NCBI GenBank assembly: GCA_027717875.1
Contig: JALLOL010000156.1
Location: 1-6,139, forward strand
DNA from: Acidobacteria bacterium AH-259-L09
GTDB taxonomy: Bacteria > Acidobacteriota > UBA6911 > RPQK01
Direction of reading: 5' to 3'
DNA: 6,139 bases
Both the position numbers and the translations under genes were made by a program. The notes below the pieces were generated by a model that saw only the letters and a list, made by a program, of their open reading frames with translations, searched no databases and was not told the DNA's origin. Within the stretch, counting starts at the first letter, position 1; the number at the start of each line of letters is the position of its first letter. Of this stretch, positions 1-4,922 are shown one piece after another.

Positions 1-64
1 CCGCTTTGGGCACAATTCTGAAGACTAAAGCAAATCCGCGGAGCCTGTCCACACCAGCAAGCAG

Positions 65-80
65 CTAACACTTTTGTTAG
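65..80. repeat. Inverted repeat CTAACA-N4-TGTTAG
   Basis: A perfect 6-bp inverted repeat with a 4-nt spacer. It has no T-run after it. Its centre lies 31 bp from the centre of the next dyad (97-110), about three helical turns, so the two could be a pair of operator sites. That reading is inference only. Confidence 0.35.
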
Positions 81-96
81 ATTAAACGGAGGTGTG

Positions 97-110
97 TGAC
101 AAAATTGTCA
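97..110. promoter_or_regulatory. Operator-like dyad TGACAA-AA-TTGTCA
   Basis: A perfect 6-bp dyad with a 2-nt spacer. Short TGACA/TGTCA dyads are typical of dimeric regulator sites, but I cannot assign a regulator. It lies about 300 bp upstream of the sigma-54 promoter and may instead serve a gene off the left edge. Confidence 0.3.
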
Positions 111-122
111 TAACTAGACCGT

Positions 123-186
123 GCGCCCTTCTGTTACGGCCATTCTGGGACATACCACCGAGGCTGGGTGTCCCGAATCAGGGCGC
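123..186. other. Compound 21-pair stem-loop, possible structured RNA
   Basis: The segment folds into one long hairpin by direct pairing. 123-129 (GCGCCCT) pairs with 180-186 (AGGGCGC). 142-145 (ATTC) pairs with 175-178 (GAAT). 147-152 (GGGACA) pairs with 169-174 (TGTCCC), followed by a T153-G168 wobble. 155-157 (CCA) pairs with 165-167 (TGG), closing a 7-nt loop. Single-base bulges sit at 146 and 154, and a 12-nt bulge lies at 130-141. No U-tract follows on either strand, so a simple terminator is unlikely. It could be a structured RNA, a mobile-element remnant or a chance fold; the strand is unknown. Confidence 0.4.
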
Positions 187-315
187 TAAAAGAGCCTGCC
201 TACACTTCACTCAAAAGCATCTGTACGGGCAACTAACTGCAAAGCCGAGGCTTATGGTAAAAGTAACAATATTGTATTAAATAAAAGTAAAAGCAACTCT
301 TTTGTCACCACAATG

Positions 316-337
316 GGCCGCCCTGTGCCGGGCGGCC
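316..337. promoter_or_regulatory. GC-rich dyad GGCCGCCC-N6-GGGCGGCC, candidate activator site
   Basis: A perfect 8-bp inverted repeat with a 6-nt spacer. Its centre (about 326.5) lies about 96 bp upstream of the start site predicted from the sigma-54 promoter, a usual distance for enhancer-binding activators such as NtrC. The sequence does not match the NtrC consensus (GCACC-N5-GGTGC), so the binding protein, if any, is unknown. The alternative is an RNA hairpin ending an upstream transcript, but no T-run follows directly on either strand (the nearest plus-strand run is TTTT at 355-358). Confidence 0.4.
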
Positions 338-396
338 GTGCTGAAAGCCTTGAGTTTTCGCGATCTTACAGTCGAGCGTGCCAGGTTGGGCGCAAT

Positions 397-412
397 TGGC
401 ACAAGGTTTGCA
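397..412 (+). promoter_or_regulatory. Sigma-54 (RpoN) promoter for the nitrogen cluster
   Basis: The sequence TGGCAC-AAGGT-TTGCA matches every fixed position of the -24/-12 consensus TGGCACRNNNNTTGCW. GG lies at 398-399 (-24 element) and GC at 410-411 (-12 element), which places the transcript start near 423. It points toward the porin, amt, PII and glnA genes. In many bacteria sigma-54 drives glnK-amtB and glnA under NtrC when nitrogen is scarce, so motif and context agree. The predicted leader before the porin start is about 155 nt. The promoter partly overlaps the decayed amt tail. Confidence 0.8.
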
Positions 413-542
413 AAGGGTAGCAGGTGTACGCGCCGCTCCTGAACAAGAGGCAGTGGGATTGGATACCGGCGAAGACGGCGGCATGGAAGCTTACGCACTG
501 GAGGCCTCCCCAGCGTGGGCGACAACCGTTGGTCGTCCTTAA
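408..542 (+). pseudogene. Decayed C-terminal tail of a second ammonium transporter
   Basis: In the frame of the TAA at 540-542, this stretch reads as an Amt C-terminal region: a Gly-x-Arg step, then P-E-x-E, then VGLDTGEDGGMEAY (453-494). Aligned to the intact Amt in this window (tail GLDIGEHAMEAY), about 14 of 28 residues agree from Leu 408 to Tyr 492-494, with a single extra Gly. At DNA level, CATGGAAGCTTAC (482-494) is identical to 2913-2925. The frame is closed upstream by stops at 342 and 351, and no transmembrane segments precede the tail, so the body of the gene is gone. Codons here are more GC-rich than in the intact amt, which argues against a fresh duplication. It lies mostly in the leader of the sigma-54 transcript. 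An alternative is a short expressed peptide. Confidence 0.55.
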
Positions 543-567
543 CAACAAAGTGAAAGTTTATCCATAT

Positions 568-573
568 GGGGGA
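568..573 (+). promoter_or_regulatory. Ribosome binding site that favours the porin start at 578
   Basis: GGGGGA sits 4 nt before the ATG at 578. The in-frame ATG at 566 has only weak purine sequence at the right distance. The signal peptide also looks more standard from 578 (Met-Ser-Lys-Lys). Confidence 0.5.
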
Positions 574-577
574 TCTC

Positions 578-1471
578 ATGAGCAAAAAGATTTTCGATAA
601 AGCTTTACATCTTTTAGTACTGGTCTTATTACTAGGCTACTGTCTACCGACAGCGCTGGCTCAAGATACCAACGACGAATCGATTTATTCCTTTTCCGGT
701 GATGCGGCTCTGGTGAGCAAATACATGTGGCGCGGGCAGAGGCTCACCAATGATTGGAGCCTTCAGCCGGCCGTGACGGTTGGCCTTGGTGCTTTCTCCT
801 TCAATGTGTGGGGAACGATTGACCTGACGGCTGTGAACGAGGGTGATGCTCTATTTCTGCCCCAAAATCCGCTGGCACCGCCCGGCGATCACAGTGGTTT
901 GCAGGGCAAGTTCTCAGAGGTCGATTACACCTTTTCTTTTGCGCACTCCTTCGAGACGGTCTCGATCGATGTCGGCACGATTTTTTACACCTTTCCAGAT
1001 CGCTCGGCTTCACTGGCGACAACGACGGAGCTTTACGGAGGTATTACCTTTGAGACGGTGCCGCTGGCTCCTTCGGCGACCCTGTACGTGGATGTGGAAG
1101 AAACTGGGGAAGCTGGAGACACAGGCATTTACTTCTTGCTAGGCGCCGGACATTCTTTTACCTTACCGCACAACGTTTTTTCCGGGGTTGACCTCTCCGG
1201 CTCGCTTGCCTTTGTCAACGGGGGTTTCGGCGAATTCTACTATGGGGCTTCCGAAGCCGGTGCGCACGATTTCAACTTCACGATCAGTGCACCTATCAGC
1301 TTGGGCGAGAACTGGTCGGCCAGTGCCTTTGTCTCCTACAGCGCCTTGCTAGGGGACTTTCGTAATTTTCAATTCCAAGATCCGCGAGAGGTATTCCGCG
1401 GCACCGCGCGCAGTCCGGCGACTTTCGCCGATACCATTTGGGGAGGATTCACGTTGAGCCTGGCTTTCTAG
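578..1471 (+). CDS. TorF-family putative outer-membrane porin
   Basis: A 297-residue protein predicted to form an outer-membrane beta-barrel. Residues 1-28 are a signal peptide: Lys-rich start, Leu/Val core, cleavage after Ala-Leu-Ala, leaving Gln29 as the mature N-terminus. The first mature strand, GDAALVSKYMWRGQ, carries the 'a-L-v-S-x-Y-x-x-R-G' pattern of the TorF/gcw_chp family (TIGR02001). The rest alternates polar and aromatic residues as barrel strands do, and the chain ends in Leu-Ala-Phe, the terminal Phe used as a barrel-assembly signal. Family function is not established. As I recall, a membrane-protein gene also precedes glnK-amtB in Herbaspirillum (orf1/nlmA), so a role in outer-membrane passage of nitrogen compounds is a fair inference. 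It is the first gene behind the sigma-54 promoter. An in-frame ATG at 566 is an alternative start. Codons look more GC-rich than in glnA. Confidence 0.8.
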   Translation: MSKKIFDKALHLLVLVLLLGYCLPTALAQDTNDESIYSFSGDAALVSKYMWRGQRLTNDWSLQPAVTVGLGAFSFNVWGTIDLTAVNEGDALFLPQNPLAPPGDHSGLQGKFSEVDYTFSFAHSFETVSIDVGTIFYTFPDRSASLATTTELYGGITFETVPLAPSATLYVDVEETGEAGDTGIYFLLGAGHSFTLPHNVFSGVDLSGSLAFVNGGFGEFYYGASEAGAHDFNFTISAPISLGENWSASAFVSYSALLGDFRNFQFQDPREVFRGTARSPATFADTIWGGFTLSLAF

Positions 1472-1611
1472 AGCCTCCTCAGGCCCGAGAAGGTTCTGGT
1501 TCTTCAGTCAGCACAAAACTGAGGTGAGGGGGGGGAGTCCCGAAACAAGGAAAATCTGTCATATGTCTCACCAAGTCGACGAGATTGAGGGCTCTTAAAA
1601 CGGAGGAGAAG
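1472..1611 (+). other. Porin-amt intergenic spacer without terminator
   Basis: The spacer includes a weak 7-bp hairpin (1502-1508 with 1518-1524, one G-T pair) with no T-run behind it, and a run of eight G at 1528-1535. I see no sigma-54 or clear sigma-70 promoter. Read-through from the porin into amt is therefore likely. The G-run is a possible slippage site but lies outside both coding regions. Confidence 0.5.
1602..1608 (+). promoter_or_regulatory. Ribosome binding site that sets the amt start at 1612
   Basis: GGAGGAG sits 3 nt before the ATG at 1612 (its GGAGG core is 5 nt away). The longer in-frame TTG start at 1585 would place this strong site inside the coding region and has none of its own. 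Confidence 0.75.
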
Positions 1612-2955
1612 ATGTTGAGAAGAAGAAGTTCAACCGGAAGATGGCGAGCGAGGATGTTGGTACTGATGGGGATGATTTGCTTTGGTTTTTTCACCCCTGT
1701 GGAGGGGGCCACGGGTGATGAGGCCCTGTTTGTTGCCAATAACCTCTGGATGATGGTGGCGACTTTTTTGGTATTCGTCATGCATCTGGGATTTGCCACC
1801 TTGGAAAGCGGTCTGATCAGAGCCAAAAACACGGTCAATATTCTCTTTAAAAACACCATGATTGTTTCCATCGGACTGTTAACCTACGCCTTCTGTGGGT
1901 TTAATTTAATGTATCCGGGAGACGCGTGGATCTATGGAAGCTGGCTCGGTTTTGCAGGCTTTGGATTATCTTCACCGGAGGGAGCAGCTGGTCTAATTGA
2001 ATATGCCGATGGCGGTTATACCTACTATACAGATTTCCTTTTTCAGGCCATGTTCGCAGCCACAGGTGCAACCATCGTTTCCGGAGCTGTAGCCGGTAGA
2101 ATCAAACTGAACAGTTTCCTGCTCTTCACAACTGTTTTTGTGGGTTTAGTCTATCCCTTTGTAGGAAGTTGGAAATGGGGTGGTGGCTGGTTAGACCAAT
2201 TGGGCTTTTATGATTTTGCTGGTTCCACTTTGGTCCACTCCGTGGGGGGCTGGGGAGGCTTGGCGGGGGCTCTTCTTCTTGGGCCCAGGATTGGCAAATA
2301 TGTGGGAGGCTTGGTCAACGCCATACCCGGATCCAATATGCCCTTGGCAACCATTGGTGTGTTCTTGCTCTGGTTGGGATGGTTCGGTTTTAATGGGGGT
2401 TCGGTTTTATCGGCAGATCCTGAAGCTGTATCCCGCACACTTGTGACCACTTGTCTAGCTGCCGCGGCGGGTGTGGTGGGGGCGTTTTTTACCTCGGAGT
2501 GGGTTCAGAAGAAACCTGACTTATCGATGGCTTTAAATGGATGCCTAGCTGGTCTGGTTGGCATTACAGCTGGCGCAGATACGGTCTCAGTGGGGTCTTC
2601 GGTCATGATTGGGTTTGCCGCTGGCGCACTGGTGGTGCTTTCCGTAATCTTTATCGACTCCAAGCTTAGAATTGACGATCCGGTAGGCGCTATTTCTGTA
2701 CACCTGGTTTGCGGTGTTTGGGGGACCTTGGCAGTGGGTATTTTTAGTTTTAACCCCGAACACACTTTCCTGAAGCAGCTGGTCGGCGTTGGGGCATTCG
2801 GAGTGAGCGTTTTTGGCGTGGCCCTTCTCATATTTTGGCTCTTACGGGCGCTTGTGGGTCTCCGTGTGGACAGGGAGGAGGAGCTCAAGGGATTAGACAT
2901 CGGAGAACATGCCATGGAAGCTTACTCTGGCTTCCAGGTGTTTACAACGAGTTGA
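1612..2955 (+). CDS. amt: Ammonium transporter, Amt/MEP/Rh family
   Basis: A 447-residue inner-membrane channel for ammonium. A basic N-terminus and hydrophobic stretch (residues 1 to about 32, ending Val-Glu-Gly-Ala) look like a signal peptide, as in E. coli AmtB, followed by about 11 membrane helices. By motif match to AmtB the key residues are present: Phe148 and Phe260 (the pore gate Phe107/Phe215), Trp189 and Ser264 (outer ammonium site), Asp201 in the DFAGSTLVH motif, and the pore histidines His209 and His364 (His168/His318). The cytoplasmic tail carries GLDIGEHAMEAY (427 onward), the conserved region that contacts GlnK in AmtB. The gene is complete and of normal length. It is followed after 39 nt by the PII gene, the classic amtB-glnK pairing in reversed order. 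The start is chosen by its strong ribosome site. Confidence 0.96.
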   Translation: MLRRRSSTGRWRARMLVLMGMICFGFFTPVEGATGDEALFVANNLWMMVATFLVFVMHLGFATLESGLIRAKNTVNILFKNTMIVSIGLLTYAFCGFNLMYPGDAWIYGSWLGFAGFGLSSPEGAAGLIEYADGGYTYYTDFLFQAMFAATGATIVSGAVAGRIKLNSFLLFTTVFVGLVYPFVGSWKWGGGWLDQLGFYDFAGSTLVHSVGGWGGLAGALLLGPRIGKYVGGLVNAIPGSNMPLATIGVFLLWLGWFGFNGGSVLSADPEAVSRTLVTTCLAAAAGVVGAFFTSEWVQKKPDLSMALNGCLAGLVGITAGADTVSVGSSVMIGFAAGALVVLSVIFIDSKLRIDDPVGAISVHLVCGVWGTLAVGIFSFNPEHTFLKQLVGVGAFGVSVFGVALLIFWLLRALVGLRVDREEELKGLDIGEHAMEAYSGFQVFTTS

Positions 2956-2994
2956 GTGTAGAGAGAATGCTACGGCGCGGGAAGGAAGAGTGAA

Positions 2995-3336
2995 ATGAAA
3001 CTGATCATCGCCATGATACAGCCTCATAAACTAACTGATGTGAAACAAGCTCTTTTCGATGCACAGGTCTATAAGATGACGGTCTCAAATGCCTTAGGAG
3101 CTGGGGAGCAAAAAGGATATACGGAAGCCTATCGCGGGGTTATCACAGAAATCCAGCTTCTTAAAAAGGTCAGGATAGAGATTGCCGTCAACGAGGATTT
3201 TGTTGAACCCACTATCGCCGCGATTATCGAAGGAGCCAGAACTGGCAGCATTGGCGACGGCAAGATTTTTGTTGTCGACCTGCCAGAGTGTGTCAGGATT
3301 AGAACCGGTGAACGAGGCGGGAGAGCGATTGGCTAG
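2995..3336 (+). CDS. glnK: PII nitrogen regulatory protein, GlnK-like, with altered T-loop
   Basis: A 113-residue PII protein, normal length. PII trimers bind ATP/ADP and 2-oxoglutarate and, when linked to amt, usually plug the Amt channel when nitrogen is ample. Ligand residues are present: Gly37 and Gln39 at the T-loop base, Lys58, the [14 protein letters not shown] motif (80-93, with Gly87, Gly89 and Lys90), and Arg101 and Arg103. The T-loop reads [13 protein letters not shown]. Tyr46-Arg47-Gly48 are kept, but position 51 is Thr, not the uridylylated Tyr, and position 49 is Val, not the Ser phosphorylated in cyanobacteria. GlnD-type control at Tyr51 is thus ruled out, and the protein probably responds to ligands alone. 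This T-loop type occurs in an amt-linked PII subgroup, to my knowledge. The ribosome site AGGA lies 8 nt before the start. Confidence 0.95.
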   Translation: MKLIIAMIQPHKLTDVKQALFDAQVYKMTVSNALGAGEQKGYTEAYRGVITEIQLLKKVRIEIAVNEDFVEPTIAAIIEGARTGSIGDGKIFVVDLPECVRIRTGERGGRAIG

Positions 3337-3350
3337 ATTTAAATACGATC

Positions 3351-3355
3351 AGGGG
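3351..3355 (+). promoter_or_regulatory. Ribosome binding site that favours the glnA start at 3364
   Basis: AGGGG lies 8 nt before the ATG at 3364, a normal distance. The GTG at 3355 overlaps it, and the ATG at 3370 is 14 nt away, so both are less likely starts. Confidence 0.6.
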
Positions 3356-3363
3356 TGCTAAAA

Positions 3364-4848
3364 ATGATCATGAGAAATCCTAAAAACGAATTGACCAACC
3401 ATGCAAACGGTCTCTTAGAGAAAAGCTCAAGATTGACCTACCGGGGCCTCCTCAGGCTGATCAAAGAAAAAAACGTTGAATTCATCGATCTTAAATTCAC
3501 TGACCTTCCCGGTTTGATGCAGCATTTTACGCTGCCGGTTAAAGAGTTTAACGAGGATTTGTTTCTTCATGGCATAGGGTTTGATGGTTCTTCCATTAGA
3601 GGTTTTCAGTCGATCGATGAAAGCGACATGCTGCTTAAACCAGATATGAAAAGTGCTTTTATCGATCCTTTCATGGAACACGTGACTTTAAGCTTCATCT
3701 GTAACGTGAAGGATCCGATCAGCCTGAAGATATACTCCCGTGATCCGCGAAGCGTCGCCCAGAAGGCCGAAAGGTATCTCGATACTACTGGGATCGGTGA
3801 TACCGTCTATTTTGGCCCAGAGGCAGAGTTCTACATCTTTGATGAAGTTCGGTTCGATCAAACCTATAACCAGGGTTTTTACTTTATCGATTCTGAGGAG
3901 GGTTTCTGGAACTCAGGAAACGGAGCGAAACCCAATTTGGGATACAAACCTCGATACAAAGAGGGTTATTTCCCAACTCCCCCCATGGATAGTATGCAAG
4001 ACCTGCGTTCGACAATGGTAAAGACAATGATGAAGATTGGTGTTGACGCTCAGTTGCATCACCATGAGGTTGGAACCGGCGGACAGGCAGAAATTGGTAT
4101 CCAATTCAATACGTTGACCAATATGGCCGACAGTCTCATGAAGTACAAATACGTCACTAAAAATGTGGCCCATCATTACCACAAGACTGTTACTTTTATG
4201 CCCAAACCGATCTTTATGGATAACGGCTCAGGGATGCATGTCCATTTGAGTTTATGGAGAAGTGGTACGAATCTATTTTTTGAATTAGGTCGTTATGGTG
4301 ATATCAGTGAATTAGCGGAGTACTGTATTGGAGGTATCCTGCATCATTCTTCAAGTCTTCTGGCCTTTACCAATCCAACCACAAATTCATTCCGAAGGCT
4401 CGTCCCCGGCTACGAAGCGCCGATTAACCTCATCTATTCAAAACGCAACCGAAGCGCCTGTATTCGTATTCCCATGTATTCCCCAAGCGAAAAGGCTAAA
4501 CGGATCGAATTTCGAACACCGGATCCGTCATGCAATCCGTATTTGGCCTTTGCCGCGATTTTGATGGCCGGCTTGGATGGAATTGAGCACCGGATTAAAC
4601 CACCTGCTCCTATTGATAAAGATTTATATGAATTGCCACCAGAAGAAAAAGCAAAGGTGAAATCCGTACCTGGTTCTTTAGAAAGGGTGATCGATGCCCT
4701 GGAAGAAGATCACGAATACTTACTTAAAGGAAATGTTTTTACACAGGACTTACTCCAAGTGTGGATCGATTATAAACGAGAGAAAGAGATTGATAACATC
4801 CGACTCAGGCCGCACCCTGGTGAGTTTGCATTGTATTTCGATATCTAA
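3364..4848 (+). CDS. glnA: Glutamine synthetase, type I (beta subtype)
   Basis: A 494-residue enzyme that makes glutamine from glutamate, ammonia and ATP, usually as a cytoplasmic dodecamer. Motifs in order: beta-Grasp N-terminal domain with FDGSS (73-77, catalytic Asp74); GPEAEFYIFD (151-160) with metal ligands Glu153 and Glu155; HHHEVGTGGQAEI with Glu235 and Glu243; NGSGMHVH (Asn287, His292); RLVPGYEAP (Arg345, flap Glu351); and RIEFRTPDP (Glu382, Arg384). DKDLYELPPEE holds Tyr422, equivalent to the adenylylated Tyr397 of E. coli GlnA. The WNSG insert region and this Tyr mark the beta subtype. All catalytic residues seem intact. The N-terminus is about 25 residues longer than in E. coli (469 aa), polar and rich in Asn/Lys. 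The gene starts 27 nt after the PII gene, so co-transcription from the sigma-54 promoter is likely. Confidence 0.97.
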   Translation: MIMRNPKNELTNHANGLLEKSSRLTYRGLLRLIKEKNVEFIDLKFTDLPGLMQHFTLPVKEFNEDLFLHGIGFDGSSIRGFQSIDESDMLLKPDMKSAFIDPFMEHVTLSFICNVKDPISLKIYSRDPRSVAQKAERYLDTTGIGDTVYFGPEAEFYIFDEVRFDQTYNQGFYFIDSEEGFWNSGNGAKPNLGYKPRYKEGYFPTPPMDSMQDLRSTMVKTMMKIGVDAQLHHHEVGTGGQAEIGIQFNTLTNMADSLMKYKYVTKNVAHHYHKTVTFMPKPIFMDNGSGMHVHLSLWRSGTNLFFELGRYGDISELAEYCIGGILHHSSSLLAFTNPTTNSFRRLVPGYEAPINLIYSKRNRSACIRIPMYSPSEKAKRIEFRTPDPSCNPYLAFAAILMAGLDGIEHRIKPPAPIDKDLYELPPEEKAKVKSVPGSLERVIDALEEDHEYLLKGNVFTQDLLQVWIDYKREKEIDNIRLRPHPGEFALYFDI

Positions 4849-4922
4849 TCCGTAGTGCCTGAATCGGAGTAAAACCTATTTATCTTTGAGCAAAAACAAA
4901 AAATGAAAGGAAGGATAAGAAA
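4849..4922 (+). other. glnA-flotillin spacer, no terminator seen
   Basis: The spacer is A-rich and has no hairpin followed by a T-run. There is also no clear -35/-10 or -24/-12 promoter. AAGGA (4911-4915) lies 7 nt before the next ATG and is a good ribosome site. Read-through from glnA is therefore plausible. Confidence 0.5.

Larger units (their letters stand above)
1..396. other. Upstream non-coding region with several inverted repeats
   Basis: No open frame here looks like a gene. The longest plus frame (GTG at 92 to 280) has its would-be Shine-Dalgarno GGAGG overlapping its own start codon, and its product has no recognisable motif. At the left edge, one frame stays open from base 3 to a stop at 67-69 and could be the last residues of an upstream gene, but 22 codons are too few to identify. 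The rest is AT-rich around 257-297 and GC-rich after 315. It holds inverted repeats at 65-80, 97-110, 123-186, 266-275 and 316-337. I take the region as the regulatory space of the nitrogen cluster plus unexplained structure. Confidence 0.6.

Noticed and set aside
65..186. Possible integron attC site, because of GTTAGAT near a hairpin
   Set aside because: GTTAGAT fits GTTRRRY, but no matching RYYYAAC partner is present at the right place, and there is no integrase or gene cassette.
123..186. tRNA or rho-independent terminator
   Set aside because: There is no T-loop GGTTCGANTCC or cloverleaf, and no T-run after the stem on either strand.
92..280. Plus-strand frame of 62 codons starting at GTG 92 after GGAGG
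   Set aside because: The GGAGG overlaps the start codon, the product has no family pattern, and the frame crosses the compound stem-loop, so it looks like chance.
423..577. Glutamine riboswitch in the operon leader
   Set aside because: I could not see the conserved helices of the known glnA or downstream-peptide motifs; only small hairpins are present.
277..585. Minus-strand frame of 102 codons
   Set aside because: It lies opposite the sigma-54 promoter, the GC dyad and the Amt-like tail; its product is Arg/Pro-rich without motifs, as expected of an antisense shadow.
642..662. Lipobox in the porin signal peptide (Leu-Gly-Tyr-Cys)
   Set aside because: Tyr just before Cys does not fit a lipobox, and a good Ala-Leu-Ala cleavage site follows.
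1585..1611. Longer amt start at TTG 1585
   Set aside because: It would bury the strong GGAGGAG ribosome site and give no normal signal peptide start.
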